From positions 7,724,493 through 7,788,492 of the forward strand of contig OU696587.1 in NCBI GenBank assembly GCA_916048095.2: a DNA stretch of 64,000 bases. The letters are read 5' to 3'. The notes beneath the pieces are model-generated. The model saw only the letters and a program-made list of their open reading frames with translations. It had not been told where the DNA came from and made no database searches. This document shows, one piece after another, positions 1-13,355 of the stretch (position 1 is the first letter of the stretch; every line of letters starts with the position of its first letter). Made by a program: the position numbers and the translations under genes. The stretch is from Sacculina carcini. Lineage: Eukaryota > Arthropoda > Thecostraca > Sacculinidae.

Positions 1-1485
1 AAGTGTTACCTAAGTGTGCCCTAACTGTTACCTAAGTGTTACCTAAGTGTTACCTAAGTGTTACCTAAGTGTTACCTAAGTGTGCCCTAAGTGTTACCTA
101 AGTGTGCCCTAAGTGTTACCTAAGTGTGCCCTAAGTGTTACCTAAGTGTGCCCTAAGTGTTACCTAAGTGTGCCCTAACTGTTACCTAAGTGTGCCCTAA
201 CTGTTACCTAAGTGTGCCCTAAGTGTTACCTAAGTGTTACCTAAGTGTGCCCTAACTGTTACCTAAGTGTGCCCTAACTGTTACCTAAGTGTGCCCTAAG
301 TGTGCCCTAACTGTTACCTAAGTGTGCCCTAAGTGTTACCTAAGTGTGCCCTAAGTGTTACCTAAGTGTTACCTAAGTGTGCCCTAACTGTTACCTAAGT
401 GTGCCCTAACTGTTACCTAAGTGTGCCCTAAGTGTTACCTAAGTGTTACCTAAGTGTGCCCTAAGTGTTACCTAAGTGTGCCCTAAGTGTGCCCTAAGTG
501 TTACCTAAGTGTGCCCTAAGTGTTACCTAAGTGTGCCCTAAGTGTTACCTAAGTGTGCCCTAAGTGTTACCTAAGTGTGCCCTAAGTGTTACCTAAGTGT
601 GCCCTAAGTGTTACCTAAGTGTGCCCTAAGTGTGCCCTAAGTGTGCCCTAAGTGTTACCTAAGTGTGCCCTAACTGTTACCTAAGTGTTACCTAAGTGTT
701 ACCTAAGTGTTACCTAAGTGTTACCTAAGTGTGCCCTAAGTGTTACCTAAGTGTGCCCTAAGTGTTACCTAAGTGTGCCCTAAGTGTTACCTAAGTGTGC
801 CCTAACTGTTACCTAAGTGTGCCCTAACTGTTACCTAAGTGTTACCTAAGTGTTACCTAAGTGTGCCCTAAGTGTTACCTAAGTGTGCCCTAACTGTTAC
901 CTAAGTGTGCCCTAACTGTTACCTAAGTGTGCCCTAAGTGTTACTTAAGTGTTACCTAAGTGTGCCCTAACTGTTACCTACGTGTGCCCTAAGTGTAGCC
1001 TAAGTGTTACCTAAGTGTTACCTAAGTGTTACCTAAGTGTTACCTAAGTGTACCCTAAGTGTACCCTAAGTGTTACCTAAGTGTTACCTAAGTGTTACCT
1101 AAGTGTTACCTAAGTGTTACCTAAGTGTTACCTAAGTGTGCCCTAACTGTTACCTAAGTGTGCCCTAAGTGTGCCCTAAGTGTTACCTAAGTGTGCCCTA
1201 ACTGTTACCTAAGTGTGCCCTAAGTGTTACCTAAGTGTGCCCTAAGTGTTACCTAAGTGTACCCTAAGTGTACCCTAAGTGATACCTAAGTGTTACCTAA
1301 GTGTTACCTAAGTGTTACCTAAGTGTGCCCTAAGTGTGCCCTAAGTGTGCCCTAAGTGTGCCCTAAGTGTTACCTAAGTGTGCCCTAAGTGTTACCTATG
1401 TGTGCCCTAAGTGTTACCTAAGTGTGCCCTAAGTGTTACCTAAGTGTGCCCTAAGTGTTACCTAAGTGTGCCCTAAGTGTTACCT

Positions 1486-1683
1486 AACTGTGCCCCAACT
1501 TTTACCTAAGTGTTACCTAAGTGTTACCTAAGTGTGCCCTAAGTGTTACCTAACTGTTACCTAAGTGTTACCTAAGTGTTACCTAAGTGTGCCCTAAGTG
1601 TGCCCTAAGTGTTACCTAAGTGTTACCTAAGTGTGCCCTAAGTGTGCCCTAAGTGTTACCTAAGTATGCCCTAAGTGTTGCCT
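1486..1683. repeat. Module core copy 1
   Basis: AACTGTGCCCC then AACTTTTACCT, followed 16 units later by AAGTATGCCCT and AAGTGTTGCCT. It lies in the first copy of the 4,257-bp block; its partner is at 5,743. Confidence 0.9.
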
Positions 1684-2024
1684 AAGTGTGCCCTAAGTGT
1701 TACCTAAGTGTGCCCTAAGTGTGCCCTAAGTGTTACCTAAGTGTGCCCTAAGTGTGCCCTAAGTGTTACCTAAGTGTGCCCTAAGTGTTACCTAAGTGTG
1801 CCCTAAGTGTTACCTAAGTGTGCCCTAAGTGTTACCTAAGTGTGCCCTAAGTGTTACCTAAGTGTGCCCTAAGTGTTACCTAAGTGTGCCCTAAGTGTTA
1901 CCTAAGTGTGCCCTAAGTGTGCCCTAAGTGTGCCCTAAGTGTTACCTAAGTGTGCCCTAACTGTTACCTAAGTGTTACCTAAGTGTTACCTAAGTGTTAC
2001 CTAAGTGTTACCTAAGTGTGCCCT

Positions 2025-2711
2025 AAGTGTTACCTAACTGTTACCTAAGTGTTACCTAAGTGTTACCTAAGTGTGCCCTAAGTGTGCCCTAAGTGTTACC
2101 TAAGTGTTACCTAAGTGTGCCCTAAGTGTGCCCTAAGTGTTACCTAAGTATGCCCTAAGTGTTGCCTAAGTGTGCCCTAAGTGTTACCTAAGTGTGCCCT
2201 AAGTGTGCCCTAAGTGTTACCTAAGTGTGCCCTAAGTGTTACCCAAGTGTGCCCTAAGTGTTACCTAAGTGTATCCTAAGTGTTACCTAAGTGTTACCTA
2301 AGTGTTACCTAAGTGTTACCCAAGTGTTACCTAAGTGTTACCCAAGTGTTACCTAAGTGTGCCCTAAGTGTGCCCTAAGTGTTACCTAAGTGTGCCCTAA
2401 GTGTTACCTAAGTGTGCCCTAAGTGTTACCTAAGTGTGCCCTAAGTGTGCCCTAAGTGTTACCTAAGTGTCCCCTAAGTGTTACCTAAGTGTGCCCTAAG
2501 TGTTACCTAAGTGTGCCCTAAGTGTTACCTAAGTGTGCCCTAAGTGTTACCTAAGTGTGCCCTAAGTGTTACCTAAGTGTGCCCTAAGTGTGCCCTAAGT
2601 GTGCCCTAAGTGTTACCTAAGTGTGCCCTAACTGTTACCTAAGTGTTACCTAAGTGTTACCTAAGTGTTACCTAAGTGTTACCTAAGTGTGCCCTAAGTG
2701 TTACCTAAGTG
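2025..2711. repeat. 1,991-bp-offset block, copy 1
   Basis: About 0.7 kb matching 4,016-4,702. AAGTATGCCCT at 2,146 pairs with 4,137 and AAGTGTCCCCT at 2,465 pairs with 4,456. The offset is exactly 181 units. Confidence 0.75.
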
Positions 2712-4015
2712 TGCCCTAAGTGTTACCTAAGTGTGCCCTAAGTGTTACCTAAGTGTGCCCTAAGTGTTACCTAAGTGTGCCCTAACTGTTACCTAAGTGT
2801 GCCCTAACTGTTACCTAAGTGTGCCCTAAGTGTTACCTAAGTGTTACCTAAGTGTGCCCTAACTGTTACCTAAGTGTGCCCTAACTGTTACCTAAGTGTG
2901 CCCTAAGTGTGCCCTAACTGTTACCTAAGTGTGCCCTAAGTGTTACCTAAGTGTGCCCTAAGTGTTACCTAAGTGTTACCTAAGTGTGCCCTAACTGTTA
3001 CCTAAGTGTGCCCTAACTGTTACCTAAGTGTGCCCTAAGTGTTACCTAAGTGTTACCTAAGTGTGCCCTAAGTGTTACCTAAGTGTGCCCTAAGTGTGCC
3101 CTAAGTGTTACCTAAGTGTGCCCTAAGTGTTACCTAAGTGTGCCCTAAGTGTTACCTAAGTGTGCCCTAAGTGTTACCTAAGTGTGCCCTAAGTGTTACC
3201 TAAGTGTGCCCTAAGTGTTACCTAAGTGTGCCCTAAGTGTGCCCTAAGTGTGCCCTAAGTGTTACCTAAGTGTGCCCTAACTGTTACCTAAGTGTTACCT
3301 AAGTGTTACCTAAGTGTTACCTAAGTGTTACCTAAGTGTGCCCTAAGTGTTACCTAAGTGTGCCCTAAGTGTTACCTAAGTGTGCCCTAAGTGTTACCTA
3401 AGTGTGCCCTAACTGTTACCTAAGTGTGCCCTAACTGTTACCTAAGTGTTACCTAAGTGTTACCTAAGTGTGCCCTAAGTGTTACCTAAGTGTGCCCTAA
3501 CTGTTACCTAAGTGTGCCCTAACTGTTACCTAAGTGTGCCCTAAGTGTTACTTAAGTGTTACCTAAGTGTGCCCTAACTGTTACCTACGTGTGCCCTAAG
3601 TGTAGCCTAAGTGTTACCTAAGTGTTACCTAAGTGTTACCTAAGTGTTACCTAAGTGTACCCTAAGTGTACCCTAAGTGTTACCTAAGTGTTACCTAAGT
3701 GTTACCTAAGTGTTACCTAAGTGTTACCTAAGTGTTACCTAAGTGTGCCCTAACTGTTACCTAAGTGTGCCCTAAGTGTGCCCTAAGTGTTACCTAAGTG
3801 TGCCCTAACTGTTACCTAAGTGTGCCCTAAGTGTTACCTAAGTGTGCCCTAAGTGTTACCTAAGTGTACCCTAAGTGTACCCTAAGTGATACCTAAGTGT
3901 TACCTAAGTGTTACCTAAGTGTTACCTAAGTGTGCCCTAAGTGTGCCCTAAGTGTGCCCTAAGTGTGCCCTAAGTGTTACCTAAGTGTGCCCTAACTGTT
4001 ACCTAAGTGTGCCCT

Positions 4016-4702
4016 AAGTGTTACCTAACTGTTACCTAAGTGTTACCTAAGTGTTACCTAAGTGTGCCCTAAGTGTGCCCTAAGTGTTACCTAAGTGTTA
4101 CCTAAGTGTGCCCTAAGTGTGCCCTAAGTGTTACCTAAGTATGCCCTAAGTGTTGCCTAAGTGTGCCCTAAGTGTTACCTAAGTGTGCCCTAAGTGTGCC
4201 CTAAGTGTTACCTAAGTGTGCCCTAAGTGTTACCCAAGTGTGCCCTAAGTGTTACCTAAGTGTATCCTAAGTGTTACCTAAGTGTTACCTAAGTGTTACC
4301 TAAGTGTTACCCAAGTGTTACCTAAGTGTTACCCAAGTGTTACCTAAGTGTGCCCTAAGTGTGCCCTAAGTGTTACCTAAGTGTGCCCTAAGTGTTACCT
4401 AAGTGTGCCCTAAGTGTTACCTAAGTGTGCCCTAAGTGTGCCCTAAGTGTTACCTAAGTGTCCCCTAAGTGTTACCTAAGTGTGCCCTAAGTGTTACCTA
4501 AGTGTGCCCTAAGTGTTACCTAAGTGTGCCCTAAGTGTTACCTAAGTGTGCCCTAAGTGTTACCTAAGTGTGCCCTAAGTGTGCCCTAAGTGTGCCCTAA
4601 GTGTTACCTAAGTGTGCCCTAACTGTTACCTAAGTGTTACCTAAGTGTTACCTAAGTGTTACCTAAGTGTTACCTAAGTGTGCCCTAAGTGTTACCTAAG
4701 TG
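4016..4702. repeat. 1,991-bp-offset block, copy 2
   Basis: Partner of 2,025-2,711. It bridges the two copies of the 4,257-bp block and probably marks the junction region. Confidence 0.75.
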
Positions 4703-7700
4703 TTACCTAAGTGTGCCCTAAGTGTTACCTAAGTGTGCCCTAAGTGTGCCCTAAGTGTTACCTAAGTGTGCCCTAAGTGTTACCTAAGTGTGCCCTAAGT
4801 GTTACCTAAGTGTGCCCTAAGTGTTACCTAAGTGTGCCCTAAGTGTTACCTAAGTGTGCCCTAAGTGTTACCTAAGTGTGCCCTAAGTGTGCCCTAAGTG
4901 TGCCCTAAGTGTTACCTAAGTGTGCCCTAACTGTTACCTAAGTGTTACCTAAGTGTTACCTAAGTGTTACCTAAGTGTTACCTAAGTGTGCCCTAAGTGT
5001 TACCTAAGTGTGCCCTAAGTGTTACCTAAGTGTGCCCTAAGTGTTACCTAAGTGTGCCCTAACTGTTACCTAAGTGTGCCCTAACTGTTACCTAAGTGTT
5101 ACCTAAGTGTTACCTAAGTGTGCCCTAAGTGTTACCTAAGTGTGCCCTAACTGTTACCTAAGTGTGCCCTAACTGTTACCTAAGTGTGCCCTAAGTGTTA
5201 CTTAAGTGTTACCTAAGTGTGCCCTAACTGTTACCTACGTGTGCCCTAAGTGTAGCCTAAGTGTTACCTAAGTGTTACCTAAGTGTTACCTAAGTGTTAC
5301 CTAAGTGTACCCTAAGTGTACCCTAAGTGTTACCTAAGTGTTACCTAAGTGTTACCTAAGTGTTACCTAAGTGTTACCTAAGTGTTACCTAAGTGTGCCC
5401 TAACTGTTACCTAAGTGTGCCCTAAGTGTGCCCTAAGTGTTACCTAAGTGTGCCCTAACTGTTACCTAAGTGTGCCCTAAGTGTTACCTAAGTGTGCCCT
5501 AAGTGTTACCTAAGTGTACCCTAAGTGTACCCTAAGTGATACCTAAGTGTTACCTAAGTGTTACCTAAGTGTTACCTAAGTGTGCCCTAAGTGTGCCCTA
5601 AGTGTGCCCTAAGTGTGCCCTAAGTGTTACCTAAGTGTGCCCTAAGTGTTACCTATGTGTGCCCTAAGTGTTACCTAAGTGTGCCCTAAGTGTTACCTAA
5701 GTGTGCCCTAAGTGTTACCTAAGTGTGCCCTAAGTGTTACCTAACTGTGCCCCAACTTTTACCTAAGTGTTACCTAAGTGTTACCTAAGTGTGCCCTAAG
5801 TGTTACCTAACTGTTACCTAAGTGTTACCTAAGTGTTACCTAAGTGTGCCCTAAGTGTGCCCTAAGTGTTACCTAAGTGTTACCTAAGTGTGCCCTAAGT
5901 GTGCCCTAAGTGTTACCTAAGTATGCCCTAAGTGTTGCCTAAGTGTGCCCTAAGTGTTACCTAAGTGTGCCCTAAGTGTGCCCTAAGTGTTACCTAAGTG
6001 TGCCCTAAGTGTGCCCTAAGTGTTACCTAAGTGTGCCCTAAGTGTTACCTAAGTGTGCCCTAAGTGTTACCTAAGTGTGCCCTAAGTGTTACCTAAGTGT
6101 GCCCTAAGTGTTACCTAAGTGTGCCCTAAGTGTTACCTAAGTGTGCCCTAAGTGTTACCTAAGTGTGCCCTAAGTGTGCCCTAAGTGTGCCCTAAGTGTT
6201 ACCTAAGTGTGCCCTAACTGTTACCTAAGTGTTACCTAAGTGTTACCTAAGTGTTACCTAAGTGTTACCTAAGTGTGCCCTAAGTGTTACCTAACTGTTA
6301 CCTAAGTGTTACCTAAGTGTTACCTAAGTGTGCCCTAAGTGTGCCCTAAGTGTTACCTAAGTGTTACCTAAGTGTGCCCTAAGTGTGCCCTAAGTGTTAC
6401 CTAAGTATGCCCTAAGTGTTGCCTAAGTGTGCCCTAAGTGTTACCTAAGTGTGCCCTAAGTGTGCCCTAAGTGTTACCTAAGTGTGCCCTAAGTGTTACC
6501 CAAGTGTGCCCTAAGTGTTACCTAAGTGTATCCTAAGTGTTACCTAAGTGTTACCTAAGTGTTACCTAAGTGTTACCCAAGTGTTACCTAAGTGTTACCC
6601 AAGTGTTACCTAAGTGTGCCCTAAGTGTGCCCTAAGTGTTACCTAAGTGTGCCCTAAGTGTTACCTAAGTGTGCCCTAAGTGTTACCTAAGTGTGCCCTA
6701 AGTGTGCCCTAAGTGTTACCTAAGTGTCCCCTAAGTGTTACCTAAGTGTGCCCTAAGTGTTACCTAAGTGTGCCCTAAGTGTTACCTAAGTGTGCCCTAA
6801 GTGTTACCTAAGTGTGCCCTAAGTGTTACCTAAGTGTGCCCTAAGTGTGCCCTAAGTGTGCCCTAAGTGTTACCTAAGTGTGCCCTAACTGTTACCTAAG
6901 TGTTACCTAAGTGTTACCTAAGTGTTACCTAAGTGTTACCTAAGTGTGCCCTAAGTGTTACCTAAGTGTGCCCTAAGTGTTACCTAAGTGTGCCCTAAGT
7001 GTTACCTAAGTGTGCCCTAAGTGTTACCTAAGTGTGCCCTAACTGTTACCTAAGTGTGCCCTAACTGTTACCTAAGTGTGCCCTAAGTGTTACCTAAGTG
7101 TTACCTAAGTGTGCCCTAACTGTTACCTAAGTGTGCCCTAACTGTTACCTAAGTGTGCCCTAAGTGTGCCCTAACTGTTACCTAAGTGTGCCCTAAGTGT
7201 TACCTAAGTGTGCCCTAAGTGTTACCTAAGTGTTACCTAAGTGTGCCCTAACTGTTACCTAAGTGTGCCCTAACTGTTACCTAAGTGTGCCCTAAGTGTT
7301 ACCTAAGTGTTACCTAAGTGTGCCCTAAGTGTTACCTAAGTGTGCCCTAAGTGTGCCCTAAGTGTTACCTAAGTGTGCCCTAAGTGTTACCTAAGTGTGC
7401 CCTAAGTGTTACCTAAGTGTGCCCTAAGTGTTACCTAAGTGTGCCCTAAGTGTTACCTAAGTGTGCCCTAAGTGTTACCTAAGTGTGCCCTAAGTGTGCC
7501 CTAAGTGTGCCCTAAGTGTTACCTAAGTGTGCCCTAACTGTTACCTAAGTGTTACCTAAGTGTTACCTAAGTGTTACCTAAGTGTTACCTAAGTGTGCCC
7601 TAAGTGTTACCTAAGTGTGCCCTAAGTGTTACCTAAGTGTGCCCTAAGTGTTACCTAAGTGTGCCCTAACTGTTACCTAAGTGTGCCCTAACTGTTACCT

Positions 7701-8247
7701 AAGTGTTACCTAAGTGTTACCTAAGTGTGCCCTAAGTGTTACCTAAGTGTGCCCTAACTGTTACCTAAGTGTGCCCTAACTGTTACCTAAGTGTGCCCTA
7801 AGTGTTACTTAAGTGTTACCTAAGTGTGCCCTAACTGTTACCTACGTGTGCCCTAAGTGTAGCCTAAGTGTTACCTAAGTGTTACCTAAGTGTTACCTAA
7901 GTGTTACCTAAGTGTACCCTAAGTGTACCCTAAGTGTTACCTAAGTGTTACCTAAGTGTTACCTAAGTGTTACCTAAGTGTTACCTAAGTGTTACCTAAG
8001 TGTGCCCTAACTGTTACCTAAGTGTGCCCTAAGTGTGCCCTAAGTGTTACCTAAGTGTGCCCTAACTATTACCTAAGTGTGCCCTAAGTGTTACCTAAGT
8101 GTGCCCTAAGTGTTACCTAAGTGTACCCTAAGTGTACCCTAAGTGATACCTAAGTGTTACCTAAGTGTTACCTAAGTGTTACCTAAGTGTGCCCTAAGTG
8201 TGCCCTAAGTGTGCCCTAAGTGTGCCCTAAGTGTTACCTAAGTGTGC
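4672..8247. repeat. 4,257-bp-offset block, copy 2
   Basis: Second copy of 415-3,990. It carries AACTATTACCT at 8,063 where copy 1 has AACTGTTACCT (3,806), so that change came after this duplication. Confidence 0.85.
5743..5940. repeat. Module core copy 2
   Basis: Same four diagnostic units with 16-unit spacing, exactly 4,257 bp after the copy at 1,486. Confidence 0.9.
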
Positions 8248-8349
8248 CCTAAGTGTTACCTATGTGTGCCCTAAGTGTTACCTAAGTGTGCCCTAAGTGT
8301 TACCTAAGTGTGCCCTAAGTGTTACCTAAGTGTGCCCTAAGTGTTACCT

Positions 8350-8558
8350 AACTGTGCCCCAACTTTTACCTAAGTGTTACCTAAGTGTTACCTAAGTGTG
8401 CCCTAAGTGTTACCTAACTGTTACCTAAGTGTTACCTAAGTGTTACCTAAGTGTTACCTAAGTGTGCCCTAAGTGTGCCCTAAGTGTTACCTAAGTGTTA
8501 CCTAAGTGTGCCCTAAGTGTGCCCTAAGTGTTACCTAAGTATGCCCTAAGTGTTGCCT
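8350..8558. repeat. Module core copy 3 (17-unit spacing)
   Basis: The core has one extra A unit, so the two marker pairs lie 17 units apart. The copy at 15,138 shares this extra unit, which supports direct duplication. Confidence 0.9.
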
Positions 8559-8899
8559 AAGTGTGCCCTAAGTGTTACCTAAGTGTGCCCTAAGTGTGCC
8601 CTAAGTGTTACCTAAGTGTGCCCTAAGTGTTACCTAAGTGTGCCCTAAGTGTTACCTAAGTGTATCCTAAGTGTTACCTAAGTGTTACCTAAGTGTTACC
8701 CAAGTGTTACCTAAGTGTTACCTAAGTGTTACCCAAGTGTTACCCAAGTGTTACCTAAGTGTTACCTAAGTGTGCCCTAAGTGTTACCTAAGTGTGCCCT
8801 AAGTGTTACCTAACTGTTACCTAAGTGTTACCTAAGTGTTACCTAAGTGTGCCCTAAGTGTGCCCTAAGTGTTACCTAAGTGTGCCCTAAGTGTTACCT

Positions 8900-8911
8900 A
8901 AGTGTTGCCCT
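8900..8911. repeat. 12-bp variant unit 1
   Basis: AAGTGTTGCCCT, one base longer than the norm. It shifts the register by +1. It is followed by AAGTGTTGCCT and occupies the slot that AAGTATGCCCT holds elsewhere, so it looks like that unit with GT in place of A at position 5. Confidence 0.95.
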
Positions 8912-9967
8912 AAGTGTTGCCTAAGTGTGCCCTAAGTGTTACCTAAGTGTGCCCTAAGTGTGCCCTAAGTGTGCCCTAAGTGTTACCTAAGTGTGCCCTA
9001 AGTGTTACCTAAGTGTGCCCTAAGTGTTACCTAAGTGTATCCTAAGTGTTACCTAAGTGTTACCTAAGTGTTACCCAAGTGTTACCTAAGTGTTACCTAA
9101 GTGTTACCTAAGTGTTACCTAAGTGTTACCTAAGTGTGCCCTAACTGTTACCTAAGTGTGCCCTAAGTGTTACCTAAGTGTTACCTAAGTGTTACCTAAG
9201 TGTTACCTAAGTGTTACCTAAGTGTGCCCTAACTGTTACCTAAGTGTGCCCTAAGTGTGCCCTAAGTGTTACCTAAGTGTGCCCTAACTGTTACCTAAGT
9301 GTGCCCTAAGTGTTACCTAAGTGTGCCCTAAGTGTTACCTAAGTGTGCCCTAAGTGTTACCTAAGTGTTACCCAAGTGTGCCCTAACTGTTACCTAAGTG
9401 TGCCCTAAGTGTTACCTAAGTGTGCCCTAAGTGTTACCTAAGTGTTACCTAAGTGTGCCCTAAGTGTTACCTAAGTGTGCCCTAAGTGTTACCCAAGTGT
9501 GCCCTAAGTGTTACCTAACTGTGCCCCAACTGTTACCTAAGTGTTACTTAAGTGTTACCTAAGTGTGCCCTAACTGTTACCTAAGTGTTACCTAAGTGTT
9601 ACCTAAGTGTGCCCTAAGTGTTACCTAAGTGTGCCCTAACTGTTACCTAAGTGTGCCCTAAGTGTTACTTAAGTGTTACCTAAGTGTGCCCTAACTGTTA
9701 CCTAAGTGTGCCCTAAGTGTAGCCTAAGTGTTACCTAAGTGTTACCTAAGTGTTACCTAAGTGTACCCTAAGTGTACCCTAAGTGATACCTAAGTGTTAC
9801 CTAAGTGTTACCTAAGTGTGCCCTAAGTGTGCCCTAAGTGTGCCCTAAGTGTTACCTAAGTGTGCCCTAAGTGTTACCTAAGTGTGCCCTAAGTGTTACC
9901 TATGTGTGCCCTAAGTGTTACCTAAGTGTGCCCTAAGTGTTACCTAAGTGTGCCCTAAGTGTTACCT

Positions 9968-10187
9968 AACTGTGCCCCAACTTTTACCTAAGTGTTACCT
10001 AAGTGTTACCTAAGTGTGCCCTAAGTGTTACCTAACTGTTACCTAAGTGTTACCTAAGTGTTACCTAAGTGTGCCCTAAGTGTGCCCTAAGTGTTACCTA
10101 AGTGTTACCTAAGTGTTACCTAAGTGTTACCTAAGTGTGCCCTAAGTGTGCCCTAAGTGTTACCTAAGTATGCCCTAAGTGTTGCCT
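9968..10187. repeat. Module core copy 4 (18-unit spacing)
   Basis: Two extra units make the spacing 18. The same expansion is seen at 16,756, 19,804, 25,932 and 31,114, which defines a sub-lineage of the module. Confidence 0.9.
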
Positions 10188-11045
10188 AAGTGTGCCCTAA
10201 GTGTGCCCTAAGTGTTACCTAAGTGTGCCCTAAGTGTTACCCAAGTGTGCCCTAAGTGTTACCTAAGTGTATCCTAAGTGTTACCTAAGTGTTACCTAAG
10301 TGTTACCTAAGTGTTACCCAAGTGTTACCTAAGTGTTACCCAAGTGTTACCCAAGTGTTACCTAAGTGTTACCTAAGTGTTACCTAAGTGTTACCTAAGT
10401 GTGCCCTAAGTGTGCCCTAAGTGTTACCTAAGTGTGCCCTAAGTGTTACCTAAGTGTTACCTAAGTGTTACCTAAGTGTTACCTAAGTGTTACCTAAGTG
10501 TTACCTAAGTGTGCCCTAAGTGTGCCCTAACTGTTACCTAAGTGTGCCCTAAGTGTTACCTAAGTGTTACCTATGTGTGCCCTAACTGTTACCTAAGTGT
10601 GCCCTAATTGTTACCTAAGTGTGCCCTAACTGTTACCTAAGTGTTACCTAAGTGTTACCTAAGTGTGCCCTAAGTGTTACCTAAGTGTGCCCTAACTGTT
10701 ACCTAAGTGTGCCCTAAGTGTTACTTAAGTGTTACCTAAGTGTGCCCTAAGTGTTACCTAAGTGTGCCCTAAGTGTAGCCTAAGTGTTACCTAAGTGTTA
10801 CCTAAGTGTTACCTAAGTGTACCCTAAGTGTACCCTAAGTGTACCCTAAGTGATACCTAAGTGTTACCTAAGTGTTACCTAAGTGTTACCTAAGTGTGCC
10901 CTAAGTGTGCCCTAAGTGTGCCCTAAGTGTTACCTAAGTGTGCCCTAAGTGTTACCTATGTGTGCCCTAAGTGTTACCTAAGTGTGCCCTAAGTGTTACC
11001 TAAGTGTGCCCTAAGTGTTACCTAAGTGTGCCCTAAGTGTTACCT

Positions 11046-11243
11046 AACTGTGCCCCAACTTTTACCTAAGTGTTACCTAAGTGTTACCTAAGTGTGCCCT
11101 AAGTGTTACCTAACTGTTACCTAAGTGTTACCTAAGTGTTACCTAAGTGTGCCCTAAGTGTGCCCTAAGTGTTACCTAAGTGTTACCTAAGTGTGCCCTA
11201 AGTGTGCCCTAAGTGTTACCTAAGTATGCCCTAAGTGTTGCCT
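11046..11243. repeat. Module core copy 5
   Basis: Standard 16-unit spacing. Duplicated at 17,834 (offset 6,788) and 20,882 (a further 3,048). Confidence 0.9.
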
Positions 11244-11849
11244 AAGTGTGCCCTAAGTGTTACCTAAGTGTGCCCTAAGTGTGCCCTAAGTGTTACCTAA
11301 GTGTACCCTAAGTGTTACCTAAGTGTGCCCTAAGTGTTACCTAAGTGTATCCTAAGTGTTACCTAAGTGTTACCTAAGTGTTACCCAAGTGTTACCTAAG
11401 TGTTACCTAAGTGTTACCCAAGTGTTACCTAAGTGTTACCTAAGTGTGCCCTAAGTGTTACCTAAGTGTGCCCTAAGTGTTACCTAAGTGTTACCTAAGT
11501 GTTACCTAAGTGTTACCTAAGTGTGCCCTAAGTGTGCCCTAACTGTTACCTAAGTGTGCCCTAAGTGTTACCTAAGTGTGCCCTAAGTGTTACCTAAGTG
11601 TGCCCTAAGTGTTACCTAAGTGTGCCCTAAGTGTGCCCTAAGTGTTACCTAAGTGTGCCCTAAGTGTTACCTAAGTGTGCCCTAAGTGTTACCTAAGTGT
11701 GCCCTAAGTGTGCCCTAAGTGTTACCTAAGTGTGCCCTAAGTGTTACCTAAGTGTGCCCTAAGTGTTACCTAAGTGTGCCCTAAGTGTTACCTAAGTGTG
11801 CCCTAAGTGTTACCTAAGTGTGCCCTAAGTGTTACCTAAGTGTGCCCTA

Positions 11850-13355
11850 AGTGTGCCCTAAGTGTGCCCTAAGTGTTACCTAAGTGTGCCCTAACTGTTA
11901 CCTAAGTGTTACCTAAGTGTTACCTAAGTGTGCCCTAACTGTTACCTAAGTGTGCCCTAACTGTTACCTAAGTGTGCCCTATATGTTACCTAAGTGTTAC
12001 CTAAGTGTTACCTAAGTGTTACCTAAGTGTGCCCTAACTGTTACCTAAGTGTGCCCTAAGTGTTACCTAAGTGTGCCCTAAGTGTTACCTAAGTGTTACC
12101 TAAGTGTTACCTAAGTGTTACCTAAGTGTTACCTAAGTGTTACCTAAGTGTGCCCTAACTGTTACCTAAGTGTGCCCTAAGTGTGCCCTAAGTGTTACCT
12201 AAGTGTGCCCTAACTGTTACCTAAGTGTGCCCTAAGTGTTACCTAAGTGTGCCCTAAGTGTTACCTAAGTGTGCCCTAAGTGTTACCTAAGTGTTACCCA
12301 AGTGTGCCCTAACTGTTACCTAAGTGTGCCCTAACTGTTACCTAAGTGTGCCCTAAGTGTTACCTAAGTGTGCCCTAAGTGTTACCTAAGTGTTACCTAA
12401 GTGTGCCCTAAGTGTTACCTAAGTGTGCCCTAAGTGTTACCCAAGTGTGCCCTAAGTGTTACCTAACTGTGCCCCAACTGTTACCTAAGTGTTACTTAAG
12501 TGTTACCTAAGTGTGCCCTAAGTGTTACCTAACTGTTACCTAAGTGTACCCTAAGTGTTACCTAAGTGTTACCCAAGTGTTACCCAAGTGTTACCTAAGT
12601 GTTACCTAAGTGTTACCCAAGTGTTACCCAAGTGTTACCTAAGTGTTACCTAAGTGTGCCCTAAGTGTGCCCTAAGTGTTACCTAAGTGTTACCTAAGTG
12701 TTACCTAAGTGTTACCTAAGTGTGCCCTAAGTGTGCCCTAAGTGTTACCTAAGTGTGCCCTAAGTGTTACCTAAGTGTTACCTAAGTGTTACCTAAGTGT
12801 TACCTAAGTGTTACCTAAGTGTTACCTAAGTGTGCCCTAACTGTTACCTAAGTGTGCCCTAAGTGTGCCCTAAGTGTTACCCAAGTGTGCCCTAACTGTT
12901 ACCTAAGTGTGCCCTAAGTGTTACCTAAGTGTGCCCTAACTGTTACCTAAGTGTGCCCTATATGTTACCTAAGTGTTACCTAAGTGTTACCTAAGTGTTA
13001 CCTAAGTGTGCCCTAACTGTTACCTAAGTGTGCCCTAAGTGTTACCTAAGTGTGCCCTAAGTGTTACCTAAGTGTTACCTAAGTGTTACCTAAGTGTTAC
13101 CTAAGTGTTACCTAAGTGTTACCTAAGTGTGCCCTAACTGTTACCTAAGTGTGCCCTAAGTGTGCCCTAAGTGTTACCTAAGTGTGCCCTAACTGTTACC
13201 TAAGTGTGCCCTAAGTGTTACCTAAGTGTGCCCTAAGTGTTACCTAAGTGTGCCCTAAGTGTTACCTAAGTGTTACCCAAGTGTGCCCTAACTGTTACCT
13301 AAGTGTGCCCTAACTGTTACCTAAGTGTGCCCTAAGTGTTACCTAAGTGTGCCCT
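11850..13355. repeat. 9.83-kb-offset block, copy 1
   Basis: Matches 21,686-23,180. The offset is 9,836 bp (6,788 + 3,048) at ATATGTTACCT 11,981, falling by one unit to 9,825 at ATATGTTACCT 12,960. Confidence 0.8.

Larger units (their letters stand above)
415..3990. repeat. 4,257-bp-offset block, copy 1
   Basis: Matches 4,672-8,247. Shared markers include ACGTGTGCCCT (980 and 5,237; 3,587 and 7,844), AAGTATGCCCT (1,662 and 5,919; 2,146 and 6,403) and AAGTGTCCCCT (2,465 and 6,722). The match fails before about 415 and after about 3,990. Confidence 0.85.
6808..11850. repeat. 6,788-bp-offset block, copy 1
   Basis: About 5.0 kb matching 13,596-18,638. Shared marks include AACTATTACCT (8,063 and 14,851), ACGTGTGCCCT (7,844 and 14,632), the 12-bp unit (8,900 and 15,688) and three AAGTATGCCCT. 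Differences are few: for example 10,771 AAGTGTAGCCT against 17,559 AAGTGTACCCT. Confidence 0.88.
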
